Assembly (NCBI RefSeq): GCF_030273125.1
Contig: NC_081525.1
Coordinates: forward strand, 27,649,818 to 27,713,817
Length of the DNA stretch: 64,000 bases
Direction of reading: 5' to 3'
DNA from: Centropristis striata
Taxonomy: Eukaryota; Chordata; Actinopteri; Perciformes; Serranidae
Shown: positions 33,463 through 44,901 of the stretch, one piece after another
How the letters are laid out: each line of letters begins with the position of its first letter
Position numbering within the stretch: the stretch's first letter is position 1
Translations under genes and position numbers: made by a program
The notes under the pieces: model-generated
Database searches by the model: none
The model's input: only the letters and a program-made list of their open reading frames with translations
What the model was told of the DNA's origin: nothing

Positions 33463-35528
33463 ATGAACAAATTTCAGGTAGTGTTGCAGGATTTGGAGTT
33501 TCTGCTCCATATTTTGCACGAGGCCATCGAACATGCAAATAAAACTCATAAGGGAACTCATAAAGGGTTCGTCCGTACACATGGTCAGCACTATCACCGC
33601 AAAAGACAGACACTTACACCTTTTGTGGTCAGGCCATGGCCTACAGTACGTGGTCGGCTTCACAACCCGCCAGTTCACTGTCTTAGGCATGCACAAGGCT
33701 GTCAATGCGCAGACATCTTTGGAGCGCCACACCATGGACCTCAAGCACCCTCTGCTGGAGGTCTTGCACCGGGCTCCTCTGCGCTTTGTCCAGGTGTACA
33801 CAGACTCACCCCACTGCTATGCTGTGCCGAATCACCACCATCCGGTCATGGGCAGTGTTGTGCTGTGGCCTCCAACATCCTCAGAGCCAGGCCTCCTTTG
33901 GACAGGGCTGCGACAGCTTATATTGAGCATGTGCAGGACTGCAGCACAAAAATGGTGGGCCAACTCTCCATGAGACTGGAGTCTGTAACCTACCATGATG
34001 GGGGATACCTGCCACACTCAGGGCAGATGATTTCTTCAATGAGGTGGCCCTCCAGTCTCTCCTGGAGACATATCCTGTCGTCTTGCCCGTAATGGACTCA
34101 GGACCTGAGCTTGACACAGGTGCTCAAGGACTGCCTTCACTACACTGCGTCTGAGCTCACATATGTCTACATAGAGTCTGCAGGCAAGGGGAGCTCTTAT
34201 GCCTCCTGGAAGGCCTTCGAGGAGCTCATCTATGGGCACCCACTGAGACCTCTGAGCCACAAGTACAGTGCTTCTCTGGGGACATGTACGGTCAATCCAA
34301 AGAGCCTGACCCATCAGCAAGGCTTCCTGGGGTTGGGGCCACACAATAACGCGGCAGTGGGGGACTGTCCTCCCGATTTCAAAATGTGGACAACAAATCC
34401 GCAACTTCTGAAGAGGGTGGGCAGGATGTTCCCCATCAATTGCCTATTCGAGGCAGCTCCTGCCATACTGGGGGAGCAACTGGTCCACCTCATCCTAGGG
34501 GACCTTTACTCAGATTCCATGAGTGGCGTGCCAGTTGCCACTGTCAAAAGTGACAAACTGCCCCAAGGTCTCCTCCTGGTGGGGAGTAATTCATTTGAAA
34601 GCCTGGTAGGGGAGCTGGCCAAGGCAAAGTTCCCCTTCCCTCACACTTTTGGAAGGGCAAGGGTCCTTTTGGAGGAGGCTCAGATGGATGTCACCGACCT
34701 GTTACCAAAAGGCTTAATGGAATATCAGCCAAATTTTTTACCGATGCTGCGCTTCCTCACTGGAGCGAGGAATCAGAGGGCGAGTGTGGTGCCAAACAGG
34801 AATCATGCCGTCCAGTCATTGGCCACCTCCCCAACCAAGGAGGCTAAATTGGTTACCTTGGTCACCAAAGTGGCCAATGAAATTGAGGACATGGGCCTTT
34901 GTTATGGGATGAAGCTGGAGAGGTTTCGTGTTTATAGCATGCCCTGGCTTGCCAGTGTGGACCGCTGTCTACCTGTAGGCCACACTGGACAACAGAGGCT
35001 TGCAATCCTTACGTTCGTGTCTTGTATAGCGCTGAGGATGAATGGGGAGTTTGTTGATTATAAACCGCTTATGGATCTGCATGACTCCCTTGCCACCCCC
35101 AGTGGGAGCTGCAGAAGTTTTGCATCCTCAGCAGGGAGCTCCTTGAGAATTACAGGGAGTTCCGCCTCTTCAAGCTCCATGCGAATATCAAATTCAGGCA
35201 GGACAAGTGGCCCTCCTCTGCCAAACAGGGTCCTTAACTCCCTGTCCAGGAGTTCAAGGAGCCTGTGCAGGTGCCTGAACGGTTTCAAGTTGAGGATGTC
35301 CCTCCTGAACCGGTGGCTATTAAGTCGGTCTCCCGAGTGCAGCCAATAAGCTCTGCCTGGAAGTCCAAGTGGTCCAGCTTGCAGTTGAGCCTCATACCAC
35401 TTGATAAGGCCTTGACTCACAGGCAGGCCTACGGCTTGTATGTGCAGACCTGCCAGAGCCACAATGTGGAGGTGAGGAGCTTCAAGGGCTTCGAAAAGAA
35501 AAGGGGAAACAGCCTCTCCAGTTTGTAG
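33463..35528 (+). pseudogene. Decayed protein-coding region, family unidentified
   Basis: Protein-like sequence runs for about 2 kb but needs frame changes. Frame A is open from 33463 to a stop at 34090-34092 and again to 35349. A different frame at about 33690-33830 reads DLKHPLLEVLHRAPLRFVQV followed by YTDSP. Frame A then gives ELTYVYIESAGKGSSYASW and VTKVANEIEDMGLCYGMKLE. From about 35097 the coding look moves to a third frame: PQWELQKFCILSRELLENYR, then FRLFKLHANIKFRQDKW. That frame has one stop near 35233 and then THRQAYGLYVQTCQSHNVEV and RSFKGFEKKRGNSLSSL to a stop at 35526-35528. Base composition is GC-richer than the surroundings. This could be a fossil transposon ORF or a retrocopy. 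No catalytic motif is assigned. Confidence 0.5.
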
Positions 35529-35699
35529 GTACTTTGACTTGTACATAGTTTGTACTTTGTGTGGTGTTGTTGTTTTGTTTGGTTATAGTATAGTATAGGT
35601 GTTAGAGTAGTTGTGTGTTGCGTGCTCCACTGTTGGAGGTTATAAGCATTAAAAAAAACAAAAACTAGTGGGTCCACTGCATTGGACCCACAGAATCCA
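35529..35699. other. Short A/T-rich join after the decayed ORF
   Basis: A run of A (35651-35658) and the palindromic GTGGGTCCACTGCATTGGAC / ATTGGACCCAC motif (35669-35691) sit just downstream of the last stop codon. Confidence 0.35.
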
Positions 35700-36190
35700 A
35701 TGCACTTAATTGCACTGAAGTCAATGGGAAAACAGCTTTAGGTCAATATCTCAGAAACCGTACATCCCAGAGACTTGGTGGGTGGTGTGGGACCTAATTT
35801 GGGGTTGCTGAATACGCCAGTCGTGGTTTCAAGTCTCTACAAGTTAACGTTCCGGAGATATGGCCATTTTAATGTTTTGAACCATGATTTCGAACACTTC
35901 TCTTTGACCTAGTCTCAACAACTCATGTACCAGTGGAAAGGCCTTGGCCAAAGTAATCCAACGATATGTGTATCAAGTCTCTATCACCTTCCTAGGCGGA
36001 GATATGGACGTTTATATCTCCTCTGACACAAATTTCACTAAGTCCTAATTGCATTAAAGTCAATGGGAAAACAGTTTTTGGCCAATATCCCCAGAACCGC
36101 AGGTGCTAGAGACTTGAAAGTGGGTGGTGTGTGACCTAATTCGGGGTCGCTGAACATGCCATTGGTGGATTCAAGGCTATGAACTAATGA
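35700..36190 (+). repeat. Dispersed repeat with internal ~345-bp duplication
   Basis: The phrase AAGTCAATGGGAAAACAG with 'ccaatatc..agaaccg' follow-on occurs at about 35719 and again at about 36057, each time followed by 'agagacttg..gtgggtggtgtg' and 'gctgaa.a.gcca'. This is text of a teleost repeat family. A short piece resembling another part of such families (AAAGCTGCAAGCAGCGATGA) lies inside the fold-back element at 57548. Confidence 0.6.
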
Positions 36191-38305
36191 TACACAAATG
36201 TACATTTTTCCACTATGCTGACTAAAAGGACATGGTCAAGGAGTGTTGTTAATCCAACAGAGGAGACTGTAAAAGACCATGTTCCATTTGTTCATTAATT
36301 CATAGTACATGTCGTATTCTGAATCTATTTATGTCACTCCTTGGATGGAACTTGCATGTTTTTTTTTTCCCTTCCAAGCGTTGGAACAATTGCATGAGCT
36401 GGGAGCCAAGCAATCTGTTGGTGTTCTTCAGTTATGGATGGCTGAATAACGGCCTTCCTCCTGCAACCGAAACAACTTTTTAATCAAGTTAACGTCTGCG
36501 CCAAATCATCTTTTTCTTTTGCTAAGCTGTTTTCTTCCCCCTCTGTTCCCCTCTTTCGTCAGTCTTCTGCTCCTCCGTTGCCACACATGCGTACACAAGC
36601 ACAAGCTCTTTCATCTTCTTTTTTTTTGGTATATTACCTAGTCCCCCGCTAGAATGGCTCAATTGTTTTAGCTGAAGACAGGGCCCATAAAGTGCCATTA
36701 AAGATGTATCACCACAGCAGCTAATGTTTTCTTATCCATTGTCGAAGCACCTCCAGGACTAGGAGACTAACAGATTCTTTTCCAGGCCATTTGCAGTCCT
36801 CCCTCTAACCTCCTTCTATCCCCCGACTCCCATACGCCACCACCTCTTTCTCCTCCTTCCTCTTCTGCCACATAGGTCCTGCCTTTTTTCCTGGATATGA
36901 TACAGCTCATCAGCACTCTGATGATATATTGAGATTCCTCATTGGTACAAGTCCTGAACTGTAATCTATTTAGGATAAAGATATACCGCAGAGCCACAGA
37001 GGAAGAAAAGGCAGATGAACAGAGTCAGAGAGATGGAAGAGAGTTGATGGTGTCAGTTTCAGCTCCGTCCTTCAGTCCCTGGGTTTGAGAAAATGGGCAA
37101 TACTCCCAGTTGTACAATAGTTTGTCTCCAGGACACACGCGACTGATGCACTGAATCATTTCTCATCCTATCTTGTTTGCTTCAATGAGATCTGCAGTTT
37201 GGGGGCTGCACACTTCATCATCAATTATATTTAACAGTTCAAAATGAAATCAGGGATTGCAGACAGCGTGCAGCAGGCGAAGTTAACTGCTCTCCTACAG
37301 TTGTAGTCATTCTACCAGCACAGTTAATGGCATTTTAAAAGAAAAAACACATAGAGACGAGGAAAAGTGCACTTTAAGAAACTCTTTGAGTTTGATCTGA
37401 TTCCACCGTCCTGCCATTGAATTAGTCATTCATATTATAGACAAAATGGATTACAAGGTCGTGCTCTGGTGAAGGACAACAAGGCTCATAAGTCCGGTAG
37501 AAACCACGTTTTTCATTAATACGCACTGAAGCATTGGAATGGTTAAGACAATTATTTCAACGCCATTATCTCTTTCAAAGATGTTCCACTGGTTCAGTTT
37601 TGCCATCAACATCAAACTATCGATGTTTTGAGCGTATTCAAAAGCATGATCAGTAATCCAGTAACTGAAAATCAGCAATATAATTGCCAATGAGTATTCT
37701 AGCACACAAAATATGTTGCCATATTTTAAATTGACCTTGTTTCTTTCTTCAGCTGACCAGAAGAAGGTAGCAGTGATGAAAATCTGTCTGCTTTGGATTA
37801 CAGTGAAGAGCCGATTGTACATATAATAGTGGTGCTCACAGCAATACGTAACTCATGACTTGTTTTGTTCTCCATAATTTAAATTGAGAAAAAAATATAA
37901 ATATTCAAACACCTCAAGATATGCCGTATCAGCTGTTCCTTTGTACAAGCTGCATGTGTTGTGCAAGAGCACCTGAACTCTGTTAATTATTACTGTTTTT
38001 AGGGGAGACCCTGGTCTTTAATGAAGCATTTTTCTCAGCTTAACTGCAAACATATATTGAAGCAGGTCAAAGTTAAATCACAGTTTACTCATGTTGCAAA
38101 CATTGTTTTTGATAGTCATTTCTTAATAAACAAACAGCGTGATGTTCTTCATATCAAAGGGTGAATTAGTCAGGAAATGGTCCCAATGTCCCAGTTCACT
38201 CAATGTTACTCAGTTTGTCAAGTTAAGGAGTCTAATTAATAATTATGCATTATAATTTTTAATTTGCTTTTGTAACGGGCGTGCATTGTCTTTAACAGTT
38301 TTACA
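36191..38305. other. Unassigned DNA
   Basis: Includes a minus-strand 123-codon frame (37451-37822) that reads hydrophobic in part (CVLEYSLAIILLIFSYWI). It has AT-driven composition, no family match and no clear splice context, so it is not called. CT-rich stretch at 36520-36620 and 36790-36880. Confidence 0.3.
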
Positions 38306-38542
38306 TCAGGATTAATGCACGTCCATTAACCCTTAGAAGTTCTGTGTTGTGTTCTATGTTGTGCTGAAGGAAAGAAGGACCCGGAACACGATCAGCTGCT
38401 GGTTGCTCTTTTAATGAAGGCAGGACGGTGGATTTGTCTGTACAAATCAACAGCAAAACAAACAAGGCTCTGTAAAATGCAGTCTTCTCCACACGGCACA
38501 CAGGTCTCAAGCTCCTCCTCTCAGCTAATCTGGCGCGGACTG
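38306..38542 (-). pseudogene. Intron-less copy of the 38.7-39.1 kb transcript unit
   Basis: On the minus strand, 38542 to 38438 is a 105-bp match to the neighbouring copy (39057-39030 joined directly to 38807-38731). The junction GAGAGGAG|GAGCTTGAG matches exactly what removal of the GT-AG intron in that copy would give. It continues past TTGTACAG into ACAAATCCACCGTCCTGCC at 38437, a third segment that the other copy replaces with a donor-like gtatgtgcat. This looks like reverse-transcribed, spliced RNA. A frame of 84 codons spans it, but the product is unknown. Confidence 0.6.
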
Positions 38543-38730
38543 CACATACATACATGACTGATACTACTTTTTAGTATTAACAGAAAAAATACTTTTAAAT
38601 AAAAATGTGAAAATTAATTATATAAATTATAAAATGCTCAATGTATTTGATAACATGAATTTATTTTATGCTCAATACAACCAGTGTAAACACTATGCCA
38701 AATTAATTATAATAAACACAATGCACATAC

Positions 38731-38807
38731 CTGTACAAATCAACAGAAAAACAAACAAGGCTCTGTCACATGCAGTCTCCTCCACACGGCACACAGGTCT
38801 CAAGCTC
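38731..38807 (-). other. Second exon of the intron-bearing copy
   Basis: A 77-bp exon starting GAGCTTGAGACC after an acceptor (tgctaacag) and ending TTGTACAG|gtatgt. It differs from the intron-less copy at a few bases. Coding status is not known. The unit may be a gene 5' region or a spliced retroelement leader. Confidence 0.6.
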
Positions 38808-39029
38808 CTGTTAGCAATTGAACATACAGAAAACACTGTAAACTAGCATGTGGAAACGCGTCTACTTTCAAGCTCGCAAAAAGTCAGTTTACAAAGTTTA
38901 TATTCAATTTACACATTAACTGCATGTTCACAACCTAGAACCTAACATTTATACATGCATAAAACAAGGTTTGCATTGTCCAAAAACCAAAATAAATGTT
39001 CAAAAATAACGAGCAAAATAATACATTAC
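38808..39029 (-). other. 222-bp GT-AG intron
   Basis: It begins gtaatgtatt and ends ttgctaacag on the minus strand. Its exact absence from the copy at 38438-38542 identifies it as an intron. Confidence 0.65.
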
Positions 39030-39057
39030 CTCCTCTCAGCTAATATGGCGCGGACTG
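39030..39057 (-). other. First exon of the intron-bearing copy
   Basis: CAGTCCGCGCCATATTAGCT followed by GAGAGGAG|gtaatg. Homology with the other copy starts at CAGTCCGCGCC. Upstream is 'gcttctctcag', so this may itself be preceded by an intron. Confidence 0.55.
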
Positions 39058-41730
39058 AGAGAAGCAGGTAGTACAGGTATTAACACCTTGGTCTAAATAC
39101 AACACTGAGGCATTTATATAGGCAATAAAACACATCTTAAACATATAGAAAACAATATTCATCAGGATTTGGTGACATTTCAAACGTAAAAGTAAATATA
39201 TAATTTCAACCTAGTTACACTTTACAAATTACAACACAAGGAATAAAAAGAGACCAGTCGGCACTCAAAAACGACTATGTAGGGTGTTTGTAGGCCGCAA
39301 TATACGACTCAAATTTGTTCGGACTTTCCTCTGCTGCTACTTTCAGCATTTACATTCAATAATTTAGACCTCATTTTCTACCATATCTACCATTCTGTTT
39401 AGGTTGTTTGACCTTTTCTTGTTCTGTAAATAAATAAAAAAGTTCTCCTCCCAAAGTGTGTGTGTGTGGGGGGGGGGGAGGACTGTTGTGCATATGAATA
39501 TTATCATAACAGAAGAGAGGCACAACATGGGGCTGAGAATGTGTTCTTCGTCACCTTGCAAGGCTCATATGTGGCTGATTATAGGGTTTAACGATTTCTT
39601 TAAAAATACAAATTTTGATCGAATTTTTTTTTTAAAAGAATTAACTTAGATAAATGGAAAGCTGGACATTTCCCATTAGGTATTTCAGCCACAGAAATAG
39701 AAGTTGAACAGAGGTTCCCATTTAAATCAATGTAGACGGGCAGCCTTTTTTTATATGTACCGCTGCAATGAAAAACCAAAGAAAACTAACTAACAAGTAG
39801 ACAGCTGGCTAGTTCCTAGCTTGCTAATTCCACTTTGCTTTCATGAACAGCATGGAGAGCTGAACAGCAAGCTGGTGGCCAGCAGCAGCACTGTGTCCAA
39901 CTGTCCCTCTGCCTCACTCAGCCACTAGGAGACTTCACCTCACCTGGAGACGTGCAGACAGCAGCTCCACTCTGCCTCCTTACTGCCAATACTCTTTACA
40001 GCCTACTGATGTGTGCTGTCACCATAACAACTATGACAACAATTTTCATTTTGTCACGTACCAGCCAAACGACCATAGCAAAAAGTTACAACTACTCTCA
40101 TTCTATTCCCATGGTTAGGACCTTGAAGTCAGCAGAGAGCAGGCCCCGTATCTGGCTTTGAAGACTGCATCTGCCTTGAACTTTTGGAGGCGATCTTTGC
40201 AGATGCCAGCATGACGCCGCAGCAAGTCAAAGAGAAATCAGACTAGCAAGGAACGTGCTCTGATCACTGGCGATCGGATTCTGCACAGGCCTGACTCATC
40301 TCAAACAAGCTTGATATATCATGATTTTTGGCTGCAGGGGCTGGGGTTCAGCAGAAGTTACATATAGTCTCACTTTGAAAAGCCTTTAACCACAAGCAAC
40401 AGCACTCCTGAGCTACACCAGTTATGCAAAAATAAAATATAGCTGAATGTGAAGAGGCCTAGTGGGATCACAAGCTTTATGTTTATGTTGCTTATTCATA
40501 CCTGCTCCCTTTGCTACATCATGAAGTTTAAAAGAGATGGTGGCCATTAGTGTGCGTTTAAATGTAATCCACCTGTGAGAATTTGGTATTTGTCTCCACA
40601 GGATTTTCCATCAAGCCCTGCTGTAATGGCTTTATTCTCCACCAAATTGGAGCTAAATTATAAAGGCTTGGCGAACAAAACCCTGACAAGATGCGGAGAT
40701 CTAGTCTAATCAACACCCCAAGTGAGCCGCCTTGAGTGATATCTGATGTGTGACAACTCTGTAAGCCCTCTGAGAATTTTGTCTTCCTAGGATAAAAGTG
40801 TGGTTTGCACAAGGAGGAGCAACTGAGGTCTCTCAGGATGCTTTGCTTAGTGTCACCAAAGTCCTACCCCTGTCTATGTGATGTTGTTATTCCCTACAGA
40901 ATATACACTGCAGCTTTCACTTTTCACTACCTCTTATGTTGTCTTGTTGTGACTCTGTTCTACTTTTCTTTAGTCTCCTCAATTCTTATTCTGCGGTCTG
41001 ACATTGTACCATAACTGCATTTTTTTTTCTTACACTGTTTTTTTTCTGCTTTCAACACATGAAAAAATAACCGAAAGATTGAAACCAAGTTCAAGAAAGC
41101 ACGACGCATAAGCTCCTGATAGCACATTCATCAAGTCCACATAACTCTCCATCACCTTATTCCCCTCCATCAGTCCCTTTCATCATCTCATATAAAAACA
41201 TAGCATTAAAATAAGTGCCTGCATCAGAATTCACATCACTTTCCAATCCCTGGAAGCCCCCCATACAGAATATCACATTTCAGATAAGACACTGGGAGGC
41301 TCATGTATAGCAACCCTTATGGACATCTGAGCCATGTTCTCTAATCTTGACAGATATGAGACAAGGCGCAGTCCGGTCCGGTTAATGGGTCAGTGGCCGT
41401 CTGTACAAACAAGCCAATAGATAAACAAGCCGTGAAGACAGGATGAAGGAGGAGAAAGATGAAAGTCAGGGGAAGGAGTCAAGAGAGAGGGGTCGAGGGG
41501 CGGCGAGGCCGTGAGACGGGGAGATGATGAACCACTACAAAGGCAAAGAGAAATCAAAATGGAAATGAGGCGCCACCAAAGAGCACTCCGGTCTCCCACT
41601 AGATGAGTTTGAAAGCCCGGCAAGAGTGAAGGCAGGAAAGAACGCGGCTGAGCTTCATGATGAGGTTTGCAACTGCATTTACTGAAGATCAATATGACTA
41701 TCTTTGGCAATTGCATAAATAAATTAATAC
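39058..41730. other. Unassigned DNA
   Basis: A (TG)n(G)n tract lies at 39457-39479. An acceptor-like site at 40600 (tatttgtctccacag) is followed by 35 open codons, but there is no supporting donor or partner. 40550-40800 could equally be a conserved non-coding block. Nothing firm. Confidence 0.3.
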
Positions 41731-41796
41731 ATATATATATATATACACACACACATATATATATATACATATATACACACATATATATATACATAT

Positions 41797-41839
<43 letters not shown>

Positions 41840-41840
41840 C
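41731..41840. repeat. Compound (AT)n/(AC)n microsatellite
   Basis: Alternating AT and AC runs over 110 bp. Confidence 0.95.
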
Positions 41841-42005
41841 GTTAATGAATAAAGATTAAAAATAAGATTTTACTGCTGGTAGTTACAGACTGAAGACTCT
41901 AGTCAGATTTACATGCAAATTTATCGCAAATTTTGAGAAAGAAAAAACAATCTGAATGAATGCTTGCACTTTTTCCATAATGTCCTAATGTTATGTGATT
42001 ATTAG

Positions 42006-42110
42006 GAGTTGGTTAATGGAGATGGCACAATTTCTCCAGTTGGAAAACCATCCTGCCATTGCAGAAGAAGATGACATAATTAAAACAGAGCCAGCCAAAC
42101 CTCAAACCTG
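42006..42110 (+). CDS. Candidate exon with a KTEP motif, unidentified
   Basis: A 105-bp segment between acceptor 'atgtgattattag' and donor ACCTG|gtactg. In the frame after a split codon it reads SWLMEMAQFLQLENHPAIAE, then EDDIIKTEPAKPQT. IKTE fits the general sumoylation consensus (hydrophobic-K-x-E). It has phase 2 at both ends. No partner exon was found, so this may be chance. Confidence 0.25.
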
Positions 42111-43036
42111 GTACTGAGACTTCTATTTATAATAATTATAATTTGCCACTATATTTAGTTTCTTCAGTAAAATAAAAAGAATAGCAATAACGGAAATTTG
42201 TCAAGAACACACACTAAGCATCATATACTGAAAAAATATACAAATATGATAGATGTCCTGCTCCTCCATTTACAGTAAAACCAACAATACACAACTACTA
42301 CAACTAACATTAAAAATAAGTTGATTTACAAGTTGATGCTTGAAAAAAACAACTAATTAGTAGGATCAACACAATCATACATTGCAGAAACTTGCATTAA
42401 AGTAATAATGAAGATCTGTATACTCATTAACAAAGGTCAGATGTCTGATAAAATGCTAGGTGAAATACCAAGCACTTTAAAAGGGCATGGAATATATATA
42501 TACTGTATGAATATTCTTGAGCCTTGAATAATTGAATAACCGACACTAGGCTGTTTTGGGTATGGATGCAGTCTCTGTGTGTGGTAGAAGAAAAAAAAAA
42601 GACACTCTTGCAAGCTGGTGCTGCTCCTTCTTTATTTTTTCTGAATAAAGTGCTCTTTGGCTGGTAAGTAGAAAGTAGAAGGTTTTTTTATTTGCTTTTC
42701 ACCTCCACAGATCATACCTGACATTAAAATGATATTACTTTGGTAATGTATGCATTGTTATCCGCACTAATGAAGATAGGATGCTGCTGTTCCTTGTTGT
42801 AACACAACAATATGGGCATCAGTGCAATTTGTTAGGAATTCTGCACTCATATTGCAAAAAAAAAAAAAAAGTTGCAGGAATAAAGATTTGAAATGCAAAA
42901 GATGGAATTATGAGTTTGGGACGATGGAAAAGTCACAGAGGTATTAAGAAAGCAAGTGCAAGTTAGAAAGCAAACGATGAAATGTGATTTAGGAGAAGGG
43001 AAGAACAGGAACTGAAGAAGGAGGAGCTGCAGAAAC
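42111..43036. other. Unassigned AT-rich DNA
   Basis: A14-15 run at 42856-42870. No gene or bounded repeat was seen. Confidence 0.3.
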
Positions 43037-44276
43037 AATGGGCCTCATTCACCAATATCTTCTTAAGAATCTTCTTAGATTTTTTTCTTAAGTCCTTCTT
43101 AAGAAGATTTCTAAGAAGACCCTACATCAGATTCATCAATGTGTTCTTAAGCCGCTGAATTGTTCGCAACTGTGTTCTTAAATTGATGAATGCCATCTCC
43201 TCGTAAATTGAGTGGGCGTGCCGGGTACCATAGTGTAGTGTGTAAGCTCAAAATATGTCTTTAGTATTAGTTTGAGGGGGTTGATACCTTGGCTTGATTT
43301 TATTTATTTTTAATTTTTTTTATCAAAGATGAAGTCCCGCAGAGCCAACTTGCAACAGAACCAGAACGGACAGAGCCCTCCTGCAGCAATATATATGCCA
43401 TTGTTTTGTAGGCCTTGGATGGAGAAATGCCACCTATAAATAGGGTGGTATCACTAATGAACGGCATGATTTCCAGTTTACTTGATTCATGTTAAAGCGT
43501 TGGCACATTTAATTTAATTAAAATGAAAAAAAAAGAAATGAATAAATAAATACATAAATATGACAGAAATTTCACTGTAATGTATTTTATTGAACTTAAC
43601 AAAAGAAGACAACACAACCATGCCAACATGTCAGCACTGAAATGTGCAAATAGCTGGCACTCTAATCAATGAGAGCATTTCCACCGGGCGCGCTGCGGAA
43701 CGTTACAGCAACGTCTCAGCTGCGGCTCTCCGCGAGCATTAGGTAGGACTTCTATTTTCTCTGCGAGCCGCTGCTAAACCGCGTAAATCTCAACAGAGCA
43801 GATCGCACCAGACAGAAAGTCCGACTCAGAATCAACGTAATACACTTCCGCCCCCTTTCAAAATAAAACACAATATGCAGTTCATGCAGCCTAAAACTAC
43901 TTCACATCAACATTATGTTATGACCGAGGCACCAGATCAGCAATCAATCAATCAAAGGATCTCAGAGGATCGGTGACACGGACGACAAGAGACTGATTGT
44001 TGAAGTGGAACATCATACAATCATTTATGACATAACACATTGTTTTTATAAGGATATATGGTCAGATCAACAGATCTTCCACGTCAGAGAAGCAAAGTAA
44101 GCTGTTGGTTGTTGTTGTTGTTTACTTTATACACACAGTTTATCACGGGATCTCGCGGTCTCCCATATGTTCAGGATTATCACGTGTTCTCGTTATCTCG
44201 CGTGTATACGGCTGGCTCGCTATGCTGCCGTTCTGCTGCATTTGTTCTTAAGAACGGTTCGTGAATGAGGCCCAAT
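43037..44276. mobile_element. GGGCCTCATTCAC-ended MITE with a nested element
   Basis: Left end GGGCCTCATTCACCAATATC and the reverse complement of the right end (GGGCCTCATTCACGAACCGT) share the first 14 bases, and both continue with CTTAAGAA motifs. AAT at 43037-43039 and 44274-44276 is a possible 3-bp TSD. The 5' part repeats 'cttcttaagaa' units. A GGGCGCG-family Harbinger sequence occupies 43657-44240. Confidence 0.7.
43657..44240. mobile_element. Partial GGGCGCG-family Harbinger MITE
   Basis: This matches 20263-20860 of the complete element ('actctaatcaatgagagcat' at the left, 'tatacggctggctcgctatg' at the right). Both outer TIR segments are missing. High similarity, including the shared 'ccagatcagcaatcaatcaa' text. 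Confidence 0.75.
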
Positions 44277-44580
44277 GAGAGAGTTTTAGCTTCAACTAGA
44301 AAAAATAACTTGAAAATTAGGGCAAGAGGGAGGAAGGTGAGGTGAGATAATGAATAAGAAATATGTAGAGAAATAGCACAGAGGGGGTGAACAGCAAAAC
44401 AGCACAGGAAAAAAAACACAGACAAAGCAAGGAAATAACAAAGGAGAGTGTGGAGGAGAGATTATGTGGAAGAGAGAGAGAGAGGAAATGAGACACTGAT
44501 GGAGACAGACAGGAGGGAGGGCTGTTGGGAGACGCAGAGGCAGGATGCCAATATGATGTCTTCATCTTTCTGTTAACGTC
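44277..44580 (+). repeat. Purine-rich tract
   Basis: GA-rich over roughly 280 bp with short (AG)n runs near 44474-44487. No boundaries. The serine/leucine-rich minus-strand frames here reflect this composition. Confidence 0.6.
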
Positions 44581-44901
44581 ATGTCAAGCGTATGGCAGCA
44601 GATGACCAGGACTGGCAGGGGCAGGTGAGAAACCTCACACAGGGAGTATCAATCTCCTCCGCTGCCCCCTCCTCTCCCCCTCATTTGCCATTTTCACCTT
44701 TATCATCTTTTTTACCCCCTTATAGTTCAGGTGGGTTGTACTCTTTGCTCTTCTGCTTTGAATGCATTTTTATGACAGACTATGGTAGGATAATTGGAGG
44801 TTAAAAATCACACCTCCATTTTCACCCCCAAGGGCCTCCGACAACATCTGAATGGTTGAATTTTTTTTTTTTTTGCGTTTTTCTATATTTGAGTTTTACA
44901 G

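Noticed and set aside
37451..37822. 123-codon minus-strand frame with a hydrophobic segment.
   Set aside because: AT-driven composition, no recognised family and no splice context. Could be revisited with RNA data.
40603..40713. Open segment after the acceptor 'gtatttgtctccacag'.
   Set aside because: It ends in a stop with no linked exon. The block may be conserved non-coding DNA.
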